Assembly (NCBI GenBank): GCA_019426215.1
Contig: WHWC01000143.1
Location: 1 to 64,000, forward strand
Source: Buddleja alternifolia
Lineage: Eukaryota; Streptophyta; Magnoliopsida; Lamiales; Scrophulariaceae
Length of the DNA: 64,000 nt
Reading direction: 5' to 3'
Shown: positions 30,855-43,700 of the stretch, piece after piece
How the letters are laid out: each line of letters starts with the position of its first letter
Position numbering within the stretch: the first letter of the stretch is position 1
Translations under genes and position numbers: made by a program
Notes under the pieces: generated by a model
The model's input: the letters and a program-made list of their open reading frames with translations, nothing else
Told to the model about the DNA's origin: nothing
The model's database searches: none

Positions 30855-32475
30855 GCAAATATAATTATACTTTTCCCACTAATAGATACATTAAACAATC
30901 AGGGTTGACTGTGAAGCGTGGTGAACATGGTAATAATGATTTAGATTTTTTCAAAGAATTAGAACAAAATACAATAGAATTCGAAACCATAGATATCCTA
31001 TTAGATGAAGAAATTTGAGATATAGGAAAAGGATTGGAAGTGTTAAACCTAGAAAATGAAATAATCCTACATAAATTAGAAATATTAGGATTTATAGGAG
31101 ATGATTTATCAAAAAATAAAATAAATTATACTTTTAAACTAAATATCTTGAACCTTGATATAGTAATAAGAACAACAGCTATAGAATATACTCCTGAAAA
31201 TATAAAAGAATTCAAAATACAAATAAAAGAAATGTTAGAAATTGGTATTATAAGAAGAAGTGATAGTCCACATAGATCTGCAGCCTTTATAGTAAGAAAT
31301 AATGCAGAAATAAAAAGAGAAAAACCTAGAATAGTAAATAACTATAAGAGACTTAATGATAACACAGAAGATGATGCTTATAGAATACTTAATAAAGATG
31401 AGCTAATTAATCTCATACAAAATAAAAAGATATTTTCAAAATTTGATCTAAAAAGTGGATATAATCAAATTAAAATGGTAGAAGAAGACAAAAAATGGAC
31501 AACATTCAGCTGTAGTGATGGACATTTCGAATGGAATGTTCAATTTTTTAGTTTAAAAAATGCTCCAGCGATATTTCAAAGATTTATGGATAGTATATTC
31601 AAACATTTAGATTTCTGTTTAGTATATATAGAATACATTTTAGTAGCCCCTTAGAATTTTAAACAATATCAAGATCATTTAAAACAAGTGTTTAATTTAA
31701 TAAAAGAAAATGGAATAGTAGTGTCTAAAAAGAAAATGAAACTTTTTAAAAGAAAAATAAGTTTTTTAGGCTTAGAAATAGGAAATGGACAAATTAAATT
31801 ACAGCTTCATATAGCCCAATTTTTTTTAAATTTCCCAGATAAACTTGAAAATTTAAAACAAATATAAGTTTTTTTAGGAATTTTGAATTACTCTAGAAAA
31901 TTTATTCCTAAACTTAGTAAGTTAGTTGGACCTTTATATAAGAAAACAGTGAAATCAAGTCAAAGACACTTTAATCAGGAAGATATAAAGCTAGTTAGAA
32001 AAATAAAAGAAATAGTTAAAGATTTGAAACCTTTAGAATTACCTTTAAGTACTGATTATATCATAATAGAAGTAGATAGCTCTATAGAAGGATAGGAAGC
32101 AATATTAAAATGTAAACCTCATAAATTTTCTCCAAAAAATGAAGAAAAAATATCGGCTTATTCTAGTGAAAATTTTAATAAAACAAGAAGTAATTGGACT
32201 AGTTTAGATTATGAAATAGCAGGAATAGTCAAAGCAATAAAGCATTTAAGATTGTATTTAAATAAACTTTTTACTATTAGAACAGATTGTGAAGTTGTTA
32301 TTAAATTCATAAAAAATGAAAATTCTAGAAAATAAAAAAATAAAAGATGGTTAAATTTTAGAAATGCAATAGAAGGTAACAGATATAAAGTAGAATTTGA
32401 ACATATTAAATGATCAAACAATAGCATAGCAGATTTATTAAGCAGACAATTAACTCTAATTTTGGGTAACAGATC
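30855..32475 (+). pseudogene. Endogenous pararetrovirus (Caulimoviridae) polymerase, broken
   Basis: One frame runs from about 30855 to 32475 with in-frame stops near 31017, 31652, 31865, 32093, 32332 and 32411. It contains a reverse transcriptase of the caulimovirus type (SPHRSAAFIVRN, RIVNNYKRLND, FSKFDLKSGYNQIK, FEWNVQFFSLKNAPAIFQRF), then thumb/connection sequence and an RNase H remnant ([29 protein letters not shown]). The catalytic YxDD is altered to YIEY, so the enzyme is dead as well as truncated. No integrase domain is present, and a separate downstream ORF of the transactivator type distinguishes it from Ty3 elements. Genus is not resolved; capsid and movement genes are missing. Confidence 0.88.
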
Positions 32476-34099
32476 ATGGCTTCCAACGAGCAAGACAACC
32501 AACAAACACGACCTCCCTCTGCAGTTTACAACCAAATAGTCCGAAGACCAGCTTTCAGGCCTAGCATTCATCAAAATATTCATAATAGACCAGCCTTTGC
32601 AGTTGAAACACCTTTCTTTAATCCAGCCACTCAAAAAGTTTTTAAAACCTTTGGAAAAATAGCACTTCCAGTTAGACATAATTTCAAACCCCCCAAAAGA
32701 CACCCCTCATATAACTGAAGAACAGAGTATTTTACTCAATGCTCTATGGGAAGCTCATCCTTCAGCCGGCAAGTTAACAACATTAAACTCACTGTGTTAT
32801 TATTTAGAAAAAGAAAACAAAAATTTTCCAATGGACGAAGCAGCAGTGTATCTTGTTATTAGAGGAGATCCAGTGGGAATCTTTGAAGATTATCTACGAG
32901 CAGTACAAAGCATTCAGAAGGTAGCAAAAGGATATTTAGAGCCCTTTAAACATTTTCATGAAGCAGTAGCAGCAGCAAAGAGACTTCTAGGCCCAAATTT
33001 TTATATTCAGCCCAATGCCGAGAATGCAAAACCCAAATTACTTTCAAAAGGAAAGCAGCTTTTAAACCCAGATGTAGCAGCACTCGAAGATGACTTAGAA
33101 ACTATAACCAAACAGTTTACCAATCTTAACAAATTTTATCAAGACCTTTTAGCCCAACATCAACAATTATCAGCCCATTTAATAAACCCTAAACATAATG
33201 ATGTTCCCAAAGAAATTAAAGATACAGCCTACCAATTTTTGTCCATTCAAACTTTTTTTAACCCTTGCCAAACAGCTTTAGCCTTACCCGAAGAAATTCA
33301 GAAAATAATTTGGAAGAAAGCAGAAGATAGTTTTTACTCAAAAATGTTAAAGGTAGCACAAATTGTTATCAATCAGCAGATAGAAGGAATAATTTCAAAA
33401 ACTCGCCTACTACAATGGAAAAGAGAACCTATTCGCCATGCAAGATCACTAAAATTCTACACACTCAAATACTTTTCATGGCCTAATATTCACATAGACG
33501 CATCAGTTTTTAGAGAAGGATGGATAGATGAAAATTTTATCAGCGTTCAAAAGTTATTAGATTTTGGCTTTATATCAAAAATATTTGTATCAGATCCAGT
33601 ACAAGTGACACATCTAGGACGACATATTTCAGATACGGTCAATTTTTTATTCGAGCAAAGAGCAGCAGAAAGTATTAAGCTTGATATAGTATCTCTACCT
33701 CCGATTTGGAACACTACAGGAGTAGAAATAGGATATTTGTTTATTTCAATAACCGAAAATTATGCAAAATGGGAACCAATGTCAACATTGTGGAGTTTCC
33801 CTGAAGTCATTAATCCTTTAGCAAATATAGAAGAACTCAAATTAGCTCTGGAAATACGGAGAAAAACACAGCGACAGTACATGATGCCCAATTCAGATTC
33901 AGATCTCAAACTTATTTTTCAGGCACCTCATCATAGCATATTTATTCCAGTCAAGACCAGATGCAAGATTCGCCTTACAACACTAGAAAAAAGAGCAATG
34001 ACAAGTGTGAAATACCCACCAAGATATGATCTTGATATGTATAACCCTGATGCAGAATATGATCCAGATCTAGAAGGAACTAGCCAAGACACATACTAG
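32476..34099 (+). pseudogene. Endogenous pararetrovirus inclusion-body/transactivator ORF, one frame break
   Basis: It starts at an ATG that overlaps the end of the polymerase frame (MASNEQDNQQ). It shifts frame once in a short C run near 32690-32697 and is then open to 34099. The segment at about 32845-32990 (VYLVIRGDPVGIFEDY, then FKHFHEAVAAAKRLLG) fits the caulimovirus viroplasmin/RNase H-like fold found in ORF VI proteins, which in living viruses form inclusion bodies and allow translation re-initiation. The 422-codon second part is free of stops, which is notable beside the heavily broken polymerase. The C-terminus is acidic (DPDAEYDPDLEGTS). Confidence 0.8.
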
Positions 34100-34388
34100 A
34101 AGACAGAGTTTCAGCAAGGACAATAATTTGAAGCACTAATGAAGGCAGCAAATATTTCAACAAAGCAACAGTATAGAAGCAATAATTCTGCTACAAGACA
34201 AAAGCAGTAAAGACAAGGGACTGCTATTACTAGATAGCATTCAAAATTTCAAAGACTTTTGTACCATATTTACTATTTAAGTTGGCCACCTGTGTACTTT
34301 TTTACTGTTCTGTACTGTTTGTAATAATGACAGTTCGGATGTCAAATTTTTATTCAGTTTGTTGTAATTTTCTTTCATGTTCGAGGCC

Positions 34389-34492
34389 TATAAAAGGACC
34401 TCATCTCTCATTTGTAAAAATCGCCCCTCTTACACTCTCCAACCCACACTTCTTGGTTGCTCGAGAGTCTCTCATCTTTTCTTGTAATAAAA
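34389..34492 (+). promoter_or_regulatory. Pararetrovirus-type promoter and polyadenylation signal
   Basis: TATAAAAG at 34389-34396 is preceded by a non-coding stretch after the transactivator ORF. AATAAAA follows at 34486-34492. In Caulimoviridae the pregenomic promoter lies in exactly this intergenic position and the polyadenylation signal lies a short way downstream. Confidence 0.6.
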
Positions 34493-34856
34493 TATCTACT
34501 TTGTGTGCAAAAAATCTCTTGTAAGTTTTTATACTTTATTAAAATGCATAGTGAGTAGTTTACCCCAAGGGACGGGATTCCCCTACTATTTAAAAATGTT
34601 ATAACTCTCTCATGGTCAAAAAAATACAAAAATATTAAAATATCGAAAACCCAAAAACATTAAAAAATGCCCAAAATGATGATGAACAGTAGTAACACTC
34701 CACCATTTCATCATCTCAAAAAATATGTTTCCGCTGTACAAATTATTGTTTTCAATAATCTCTGATATTGTTTTGGGAAGATTTTGTTTACCGTCTCGGT
34801 GTTACTGGTCGGGAGACAAAATACGCGGGATAATTTCCCCCAGCGTGCAAGCAATT

Positions 34857-34868
34857 TGGTATCAGAGG
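34857..34868 (+). promoter_or_regulatory. Pararetrovirus primer binding site
   Basis: TGGTATCAGAGG matches the initiator tRNA-Met complement TGGTATCAGAGC at 11 of 12 positions. It lies about 440 nt past the presumed transcription start, as in caulimovirus leaders. Confidence 0.65.
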
Positions 34869-36204
34869 TTGAGTATTCTGAGTATGCTTTGTGGTCGCAG
34901 TTTAGTCTGATCTTTCACATCAGAAAGGTTTTCTCAAGTTAGTTATCAAAGCAGGGTTCATAAATTTAAATTTTTAAATGAATTAAGTTTATATTTTAAA
35001 TTTCAAAAGAGTAGGATAGATACTTCATTTCTGTCCAACGTAAATTTTCGTTGATGAAGCAACCGGAATTCCGAAGCAACCCTCTTACGTGAGAATGATA
35101 AAATGTGAGTTTTAATTCATAATCTAAAGAGTGTACAGTAACCATGTTTATTTTTCTGTAATTATTTTGTTAATTATTACTTTATGTAATTATTGTTAAT
35201 TAATAACTTTTTATATTTTCTGGACTAAATAAACTAAATTTAAATATTAAAGGACTAGAGTTTCTATTATTAAAAATAAGGGACTTGGATTGTAAATCTT
35301 TAAAAGTACAATAGTACAAAAGGGTTGGCAAATGTGTTACAGGATAATTTGGACAATTCCCACTTTTTTAGCAGCAAAAAATAAAAGAAAAAGAAAAGCA
35401 GACATAAAGGGTCTAATATTGCAACCCCTCTGCAATTGAGGTCTAAAATTGCTACCGTCCCCTTAAACTTAAGGTTAAATGCAAAACAACCCCTGTGTAG
35501 TTACGAAATTACTAAAATGGGGATTTATTTGCATTTAACCCCTTTAGTTTAGGGCATGGTACACCTTTTATTTATTTATTTATTTATTTATTTTTGCTAA
35601 AGGACAAAACATGATACATGATAACTTGAGAAAAATAGTGAACCGCTTATAATTAACAATTGTTCATCTCACGTGAAAACAAAATTTTTCAGATTTACTT
35701 AGAAAAGTCACTATGCAAAATTCATTATAACGTTTGATTCAACAATTTTATACCATTGACAATGTTAATGTTCAACAAATAATGAGCTGAACTTCGTTGT
35801 TATTCACAATTTCAGCCTATTGTAGTTAATAATTCAACACTATGTTCGGAGCTTAATTAAGTAATTGAAATTAATCATACATTTACCAAATAAATGTTTA
35901 ACATTTCTTTTTTTTTTTTCACTTTTGGAGGCAAAAATGGATACTTGATTCATTATAACAGAATTAACTGACACATCACGACTAACAAAACATAATACTT
36001 ATAAATGTAATTTAATACCTGATTTAAATGGTCCAATACGTGGTATTTAGTATACATTAAAAATACTGAAACGCTCTTATAAATGGTTATCCTAGATGAT
36101 ACTTTAATGTATTGAATTTTTTTACAATATTTTATCAAACCGTCTTACATGAGTAGGAAATCTTGCAATTAGTTATATATTTGCTTAATTGAACCTTAAT
36201 AAAG
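34869..36204. other. Gene-free AT-rich stretch
   Basis: No gene. A TTTA microsatellite lies near 35568-35594. At 35450-35560 a weak inverted pair (GGTTAAATGCAAAA and TTTGCATTTAACCC) suggests an old miniature element. Confidence 0.5.
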
Positions 36205-36830
36205 TAGGGGTAAAAACGAGCCGAGCTCGAGCCAAGCACGACGATTTTGCCAGGCTACAGCTCGAGCTCATCGAGCCTCAGTTTGAGACCTCTAGCTCGA
36301 GTTTGTCGGCTCAAACAATAGCTCGTGAGCTCGAGCCGAGCTCAAATTTTATTAGTATAATTTTTTTTTTGGAAAAAGTAATTGCATTGAAATTAAAAAG
36401 AGAGATACAAACAAGTGCACGAGGGATTGTCTTGCCCCAACAAAGGAACACATCGAAGCTCAAATCAACCTTGTAGTTGGCTATGTTATTCATGCAATGT
36501 GATGTTTTCTTAGGCTTGCTTGATTACCCATGTAATGAACTTCCCGTCAACGACTCCCTATCCAGTTGGTTAAGGGACGCTAGGTGAAACACCCCACAGA
36601 CATACTTGTTCGAATAAGCAAGGCCACAAAGCATCATTGGACATATACTCACATTAATATAATTTTGAGATAATTTTATTAATTTTATTACTATTTCATA
36701 ATATAAAAATAAATATAGAAAAAACTCGCGAGCCGGCTCTCGAGCTTCTAATAGAGTGAATTGGATCGAGCTCGAACTTGAGTTGGGCTCGAGTCGAGCC
36801 GGCTCGGCTCAAGTTTTAACAATTTTATCT
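36205..36830. mobile_element. GAGCTCGAGCC-rich inverted-repeat element, hAT-like
   Basis: The left end TAGGGGTAAAAACGAGCCGA and an inverted right end with CGAGCCGGCTCGGCTCAAGTT show the plant hAT miniature style with subterminal GAGCTCGAGCC units in both orientations. The right limit is approximate. It is interrupted by a LINE fragment at 36365-36652. Confidence 0.6.
36365..36652 (-). mobile_element. 5'-truncated LINE 3' end nested in the GAGCTC element
   Basis: Flanking repeats ATTAGTATAATTTT (36351-36364) and ATTAATATAATTTT (36653-36666) match at 13 of 14. On the - strand the insert ends TTTCAATGCAATTACTTTTT followed by a poly-A run, the usual plant L1 3' end. It encodes no complete protein. 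Confidence 0.7.
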
Positions 36831-38865
36831 TTTCGAAATAAGAGGAAAGAGTGATCTACGAGAATAGTCTAAGATCTAATATAATATGTTTTTGGTCACG
36901 AAAGAATGTGAAATGAAAATCCAATGAAGGGGTCAAAAGTAATACTAATTAACAACCTACTTTGAAAGCAATTAAAAACTAAACTGCAACTAATTAGTGA
37001 AAAATTGTAGCCGTTGCTTAGGACCATTGTAGCCACTGCTTAGGAATCGAGTAATCCAAACATTCTATACTTATACGGATAAAAAAAATTACTTAAAAAA
37101 AAAACTAAAAGAATCTTTACATTCAAAAACACTAAAAAAATTAGGGTTGATAAATTTATGAACGTAATTGTCCTTAATTTTCCAAATTAAGAATTAAATT
37201 TATTTATTTAGAATTTTTATATTAATAATTGCTATTTATTAATGATTTTACGTTCGATTTTACATATTTTAAACATTCAAAAAAATAATAATAAAAGGGA
37301 TTATATAGATAATTACTATGTTAAAGTCAAATATATTTATATAAAAATTTAAAATATTTTACTATCAAAAATAAATTTTCTACTATACAATTTATTAGTT
37401 TGAATTTTCGTAAAACAAAAAGATTTCAATAAAAACAATTCAATTGGTCAATTTTTAGCTTAAGAAATGAAGGGTAATTAAGTCCAAAAAATTGTTAATC
37501 TTAACTTTGTAGAATGAGTTTGAGATTGAAAAGTATTTTTCTGAGTTTAATGGATATAAAAATTTATTTTAGTGGGTATTCGTGATTTTTCCCCTAGAAC
37601 AAAAAAAAAAAAAAAAAAAACTTAAATAAGCATTTAATTTAGTAAAGCGCCGTGATTATAATAATTAATTACTCATGTCTTTCTGTGACATCGCCACAAC
37701 CTAAGCAAAGCTGTATAGGTGATAAGAATTTCAAATATATAGTTTCTTTTCTTTTGTTAAGTTTACAATACGCTCGATCTTTAAACATACTTTCTTTCAC
37801 CAACCATAAGATATATATTAACAAATAAATATATTCATGAGAGATGCTTCAAAAATTAATGCGATAACAAATTAATGCAATAGGTCTATCACAAATCACA
37901 GTATTTTTAACTTACCAAAAATAAAATAAAATTCATAATATGTTAAGGATATCAAATGAAAATTCTAGGATGGATCGGGACCAATGGAATCGATCCATGC
38001 ACGTGATTTTGGTGTATTTTACTATTTTATCACTGTATTTAATGGTATTAGATAGATCGGCTCTAATGGACTGAATCTGTCTTAGAATCACAGACATATC
38101 AATCTCAAACTCATAAGTCATAATGATATAATTGAATATATTATACAATAATTACCAAACCAAATAATATATTATAGAACTGATTTTATAATTTTTTTTC
38201 TACCGTGTCAAAGTTTGGCTATGTTTGGAGTGTTTTCATTTCATTTTCAACCGTCATTTTGGCCATGTTTGGTTGTATTTTCGAAAATAATTGGAACTGA
38301 TGATTTGATGATTTATGAAATGATTGAGTTATTTAAAAATAATAATTATGTATATATAATAGATAAAATAATAAATAATATTATACTGATTAAATATACT
38401 TGTAAGTAAAAATAATAAAATTTGGCTAAAAAAAATACTAAAAAATACCCAAAATTGATCTTAAAATGTGCACAAGAAAGTGAAGTTGAATAGTCTAGAG
38501 GTGTCATGAAAAGGTTGCGTTGGATCGGTTATTAATTGGGTTGGATAAATGCCAAGATGGGTCTTAATACATGGGTTTAATATAGGTTTAATTCGGATTA
38601 GGCTGTGTTAGTTCTAATTGGGTCCTATAAAAGGATCCAAGATGGATCCAAGTAGAACCAATCTTGAACTAAAGTGTATCCAATGAACCGTGAATTGAGA
38701 ATCTTGTAGAACAAAACTTGTTTTCCGATCTACCTGGCAGAGATTTATCATATTTATAATTAATTAATAGCTGACACCCCTTAGGTTAGTTCTCACCTAT
38801 GTGCACGGTATAGAGACACTCAGACACAAATGTACACAAGTATATATCTATTTATTCTGTACTCA
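36831..38865. other. Gene-free AT-rich stretch
   Basis: No supported gene; a poly-A run lies near 37597-37620. At 38505-38660 there is GGGTTGGAT-rich sequence. Together with inverted AACCCAACCC-rich sequence at 39840-39890, it may mark the ends of another hAT-like element, but the pairing is not clean. Confidence 0.45.
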
Positions 38866-39144
38866 GAGAGTATTTGGCTAAGCTTATCCAAAATATTTTA
38901 TAAGTTCCTACATCTTATAAGGTGTTTCAGGAGCTTATAAGATGTAACATCTTATAAGATATTTAAAAAAAAGGTGGGGTTGAGTTATTTTTTTAAAAAC
39001 AGCTTATAAGACCCAAACATCTTATTTTTTGATCTTATAAGCTGTTTTTAAAAAAATATTACCAAATAAATTTATAGAGGTTATAAGCTCTAAAACATTT
39101 TATAAGATGTTTAGAAGAATTTATAAGCTTAGCCAAACACCCTC
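38866..39144. mobile_element. Inverted-repeat MITE with TTTGGCTAAGCTTAT ends
   Basis: The left GAGAGTATTTGGCTAAGCTT and the inverse of the right end, GAGGGTGTTTGGCTAAGCTT, match closely. The interior has many CTTATAAG units in both orientations. It interrupts one unit of a local repeat (see 39203-39335). Target duplication unclear. Confidence 0.75.
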
Positions 39145-39202
39145 TTACTGTTGTAAGTTACAACTAAATAAGACATGAAATTACGTAATGGTGTATAGTA
39201 AG

Positions 39203-39335
39203 AACAGTACACGGATACACACAAATATACGTCTATTTATTATATGTTTACGATTTTAATTAAATCAGGCAATACACAGACACAAACAAATATATATCTA
39301 TTTATTTTATATTTACTATTGTAATTAAATAAGAT
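39203..39335. repeat. Degenerate tandem repeat of about 70 bp
   Basis: Two adjacent units share ACACAAATATA, TCTATTTATT and ATTTTAATTAAAT-type text. A third unit at about 38825-38862 is cut by the MITE at 38866, and its remainder continues after 39145. Confidence 0.55.
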
Positions 39336-39347
39336 GTAAGCTCGTTT

Positions 39348-40196
39348 GCACTTGGTTCGTTGATATATCAAATCAAACTTGAATAATTTTTTGAGATTGA
39401 TAAGTTTTGAAGATCGACTCGAGCTCAGTTCGATTAGTAAAAAAATAACAAAATATATTTAAAAAATAAAGTTACTCGAGCTCGACTCATGTTCGGATCG
39501 ATTAACAATCAAACCAAGTTCAAATACAAACTTTGAATTTGCTAATAATTTGTTGTGATATAGGTATTAAATAGAGTTAGATTGTAAACGAGTCGAGCTG
39601 AGACAAACAAATTGGGATTAAACAGATGTAGGTATTAATGAACCACGTAATGAGGTTCAGTTGTTGAAGATTCAAGGCCTCATTACAACAAACCTTTGGT
39701 GGCAGGAGAGATGCTAAAAAAAGTAACAGGCAGTTTAAAGATTGGGTTGGATCCAAGGTGGAACCAATTTGGATCCAGGAGGAACCAAATTGGACCCAAC
39801 TTGGAAGGAAGGTGAAACCAACCCAATTAGAACTCAATAAAAATCAACCCAACGCAACCCAACCCAACCCTAGTAGAGTTGGGTTGGAACCATGGGTTTG
39901 GTACCATTTTGCCTCCTCTAAATTTAATACTATGTATTCTATTATATTATAATACCAAAATTGTTGTCGGAAAAATGAATTTTTAGAAGGAGATATTAGA
40001 GGGAAAAAAAATGAGTGTGAATTGGTAAGATAAAAAGTAGTTATTGGAGAATGTGTAAGTGAAAATAAAAATAATTGTATTTTCAGTTGAAAATGGTGTA
40101 TCGAATTTCCATTTTCAAATGAGAATGAGAATGAAAATATGGTAAAGAAAATGCAAACAAACACAACCATTTGGAATCGAAATGTAATTTACTAAA
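39348..40196. other. Old repeat remnants, no gene
   Basis: Around 39350-39600 there is GACTCGAGCTC-like sequence in both orientations, resembling a diverged relative of the 36205 element. Around 39725-39905 there are dense GGATCCAA and CAACCCAA words. No ORF is convincing. Confidence 0.4.
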
Positions 40197-40451
40197 ACCC
40201 ACTCACACCCCCTCAATAATGGTAATTACACAAACCTCTCTTCACTAATTGATAATTACAAAGACACCCCATCAGGGTGTCTATTTGTAAGGTTTACAGG
40301 GGGTACAATTGTAAAAATTGGTATACACACACAAGGGGGTGTAATTGTAATAAATATTTAACATGAGGGGGTGTGTTTGTAATTATTAATTAGTGAGGGG
40401 AGGTTTGCGTAATTACCCCATCATTGAGAGGGGTGTGAGTGTAATCATCCC
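40197..40451. mobile_element. Mutator-like MITE, family CCCCCTCACTAATTGG, copy 1
   Basis: The right end GGGTGTGAGTGTAATCATCCC matches the family terminus, while the left end is shortened (ACCCACTCACACCCCC). Flanks TTTACTAAA and TTTACTTTA match at 7 of 9. The interior holds the family text TCTATTTGTAAGGTTTACAG, shared with the copies at 53300 and 53937. Confidence 0.7.
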
Positions 40452-40547
40452 TTTACTTTAAGAACTTGTCGAATGTCAAAGTGCAAATCTGGAATTATTA
40501 TGATTATAACTTTGTCGAGGAAAATGTATAAGAAGATTAGCTAAAAT

Positions 40548-40703
40548 TGTTTAGAGTTCAAGCACATAATATTGATGAACTCTGTATGTTGTATTATGAA
40601 TGAATGTGTAAAAGAATACAATCACGCTTATATACAAAGGATAAAAGGGCCTGAGCTATACATAAAGGGGCCGTACTCTATGGACTATACATGTATACTA
40701 ACA
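40548..40703 (-). repeat. 3' LTR of element C
   Basis: Reads TGTTTAGAGTTCAAGCAC to TGTATACTAACA on the + strand. One base is inserted near the terminus relative to the other LTR. Confidence 0.88.
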
Positions 40704-43700
40704 CCCCCTGCAATCCGAGTAGTAAGTCTAACGCGAAGATTGGTACGAAGCTGAGTGAACTTGAGAGCAGGAAGAGCTTTCGTAAAGATGTCAGTGATCT
40801 GACCCGCTGTAGGGACATAATTCACGAGAACATCTCCAGAGGCAACTTTTTCCCGTACAAAGTGATAGTCTATCTCAATATGTTTTCTACATGCATGAAA
40901 TACCGGATTAAGAACAAGATAAATGGCACTGATGTTGTCACAATATACACGAACGGGATTCTATAGAAAAAGTCCAAGATCACGAAGAATAAAACGAAGC
41001 CAGAATGTCTTTGCAACTGCATATCCAAATGAACGGTATTCAGACTCAGTGCTGGAACGAGAAACAGTTGTCTGTTTCTTGGCTGACCAAGATAGGAGAT
41101 TATCACCAAAGTAAACAGCATAATCTGTGGTGGAGCGACGACTGTCAAGACAACCTGCCCAAGCAAAATCAACATAAACCGTGAGAGTGTCAAAAGAAGA
41201 GGGACGGATAACAAACCCAAAATCAAGAGTGCCATATATATACCGAAGAATTCTCTTGACCATCTGAAAGTGAACAGTACGAGGTGAATGCATAAACTGA
41301 CTGACTAATGTGGCAGAGTAGGCAATCTCTGGGCGTGTGTGTATGAGATACTGGAGTCTACCAACGATGCTCCTAAACAGAGTCAGATCAGAGTAAGGAT
41401 CACCCTCAGTAGCAGACGGCACCGACTTCGCAGATAGGGGTGAAGAAACAGGCTTAAGAGACATCATATCAAAACGTTGTAACAAATCACTGGCATATTT
41501 CTTCTGAGAGAGAAACATACCCTGTGAATCCCTGGTAGCTTGTATCCCAAGAAAATAGTGAAAGTCACCTAAATCCTTCATAGTAAACTCTGTGGAAAGA
41601 CGTGAGATAAGAGACGATATGGCAGTGGAATCATTGCCAGTGTGAATGATATCATCCACATAGAGGAGAAGAACAAGAGTAATAGAGCCCGATAGAAAAA
41701 CAAACATAGACATATCTGCTTTGCTGGAGAAAAACCCAAGACCAAGTAAGTAGGAGCCAAATTTCTGAAACCAAGCCCGGGGTGCCTATTTCGGACCATA
41801 GAGGGCTTTCTTCAGCTGACAGACATGAGTAAGATACTGAGGATTAATAAAACCACGTGGCTGAGTCATAAACATTGTCTCTGTAAGATCTCTGTGAAGA
41901 AAAGCATTCTTCACGTCTAACTGATTGATGCACCAATGACTAGAGATGGCAATAGAAAGAATTGTGCGGATAGTAGTTGGTTTAACCACAGGACTGAAGG
42001 TCTTACCGAAATCAATCCCAGCTTGTTGCTTAAACCCCTGTGCAACTAAGCGGGTTTTATATCGCTCAACTGACCCATCTGATCGTAACTTTATCCGATA
42101 AATCCATTTGGAACAAACAAGATTCTGTGAAGAAGATGGTGACACAAGAATCCAAGTGTGATTAGCTTGAAGATCATTGAATTTTTCAGCCATGGCAGAT
42201 TGCCAAAGGGGATCCTTGGCTGCCTGAGTATAGCATGTTGGTTCAAACCGAGGTGTTATGGCAGAAAGAGAGGGAAGAACACGAGGGCGACGAGTCCCAT
42301 CATGAAGACGAGTGACGATAGGATGTTGAGTATGTGGGGGGTCAACAAGTGGACCTAAAGAAGAGGTGGGTATACGATAAATGACAGAGGACGAGTTAGA
42401 TGGGGAATAGGATATAGAAGTAGAGGGAGAAGAGACATCAACAGGAGAGTGACTCGTAGAGGGGAGGAGAGGAGGACTAGAGAGAGACTGACTCAGGATA
42501 GTTGGGGAAGGAAGAGAAGATGAAACCGAGAGTGAAGTAGTAGAAGGGGCTGGTGTGGGACCTATATAGGGTGGATGGGAAAGGAAGATAGGTACGAGAG
42601 ACGTAGATATCATCAGCGGGGTGTGAGGGGAAAGAAGATGTATAGGGAAACGTATCTTCATCAAAGACTACATGACGACTGATATGGACCGTACTAGAGG
42701 TAGGGTCATAACAACGATACCCCTTGTAATCGGGGCATAGCCCAAGAAAATACACGAGGTAGAGCGAGAGTCAAGCTTGTGAGTTGCTCGATGACCAAGA
42801 TGAGGAAAACATGCACAGCAGAAAGTGCGGAAGGAGGAGTAATCGGGTGGGTGCCCGAAGAGCACCTCAAAAGGAGACTTATAGTGAAGGAGATGGTGGG
42901 AAGACGATTAATGAGATAAACTGCAGTGTATAAAGCATCAACCCAAAAATTGTGTGGAAGGTGTGCAGTAAGAAGAAGAGTACGAATGAGCTCGAAGATA
43001 TGACGATGTTTTCGTTCCGCCAAACCATTTTGCTGAGACGTGTAAGGGCATGACAGACGAAACTGGATGCCAGATGAAGCAAATAGGTTTCAAAACTGAA
43101 CATTGTCAAACTCACGACCACCATCGCTTTGAAAAGACTTTATTTTTGTTGAAAAAATATTTTCAATTAAAGTTTTGTAATTACAAAAATGAGTGAATAC
43201 TTCAGACTTGTTGCGCATAGGATAACACCAAGAAAAACGAGTAAAATCATCAATGAAAATAACATAAAAACAAAAACCACTAGTAGATAAAACAGGGGAT
43301 GTCCAAACATCAGAATGTATCAAATTAAAGGGAGCAGAGCTATGCTTTTCAACAGGTTGAAAAGGTAGCTTATGCGACTTTCCTAACTGACAATGTGAAC
43401 AAAAATACACTTTATTATTTTTAAAATTCAAAGAACCAGTATGACATAAATTTTGAAAAATAGAAAGACTGGGATGACCCAATCGACGATGCCAAATATC
43501 TCCGAAGACAGCACATGCGACAAAAGCACTAGAAATGGGCGACACAGCACCGGGAGACAGATGGTAGAGACCACTAGCTGAAGGAGACTCCAGTAGGATC
43601 TTCTTCGTTAGTTTGTCCTTTAACACAAAACCATGAGAGGAAAATTCAATTATACAGTTGTTATCTTGACAAAGCTTACGAACAGAAAGTAAATTATGAG

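Noticed and set aside
30855..32475. Ty3/gypsy reverse transcriptase
   Set aside because: The motifs around SPHRSAAFIVRN and FEWNVQFFSLKNAP, the lack of integrase and the following transactivator-type ORF fit Caulimoviridae better.
38505..39890. A single ~1.4-kb hAT-like element with GGGTTGG-rich ends
   Set aside because: The two ends are similar in composition, but I could not align a convincing terminal inverted repeat or duplication.
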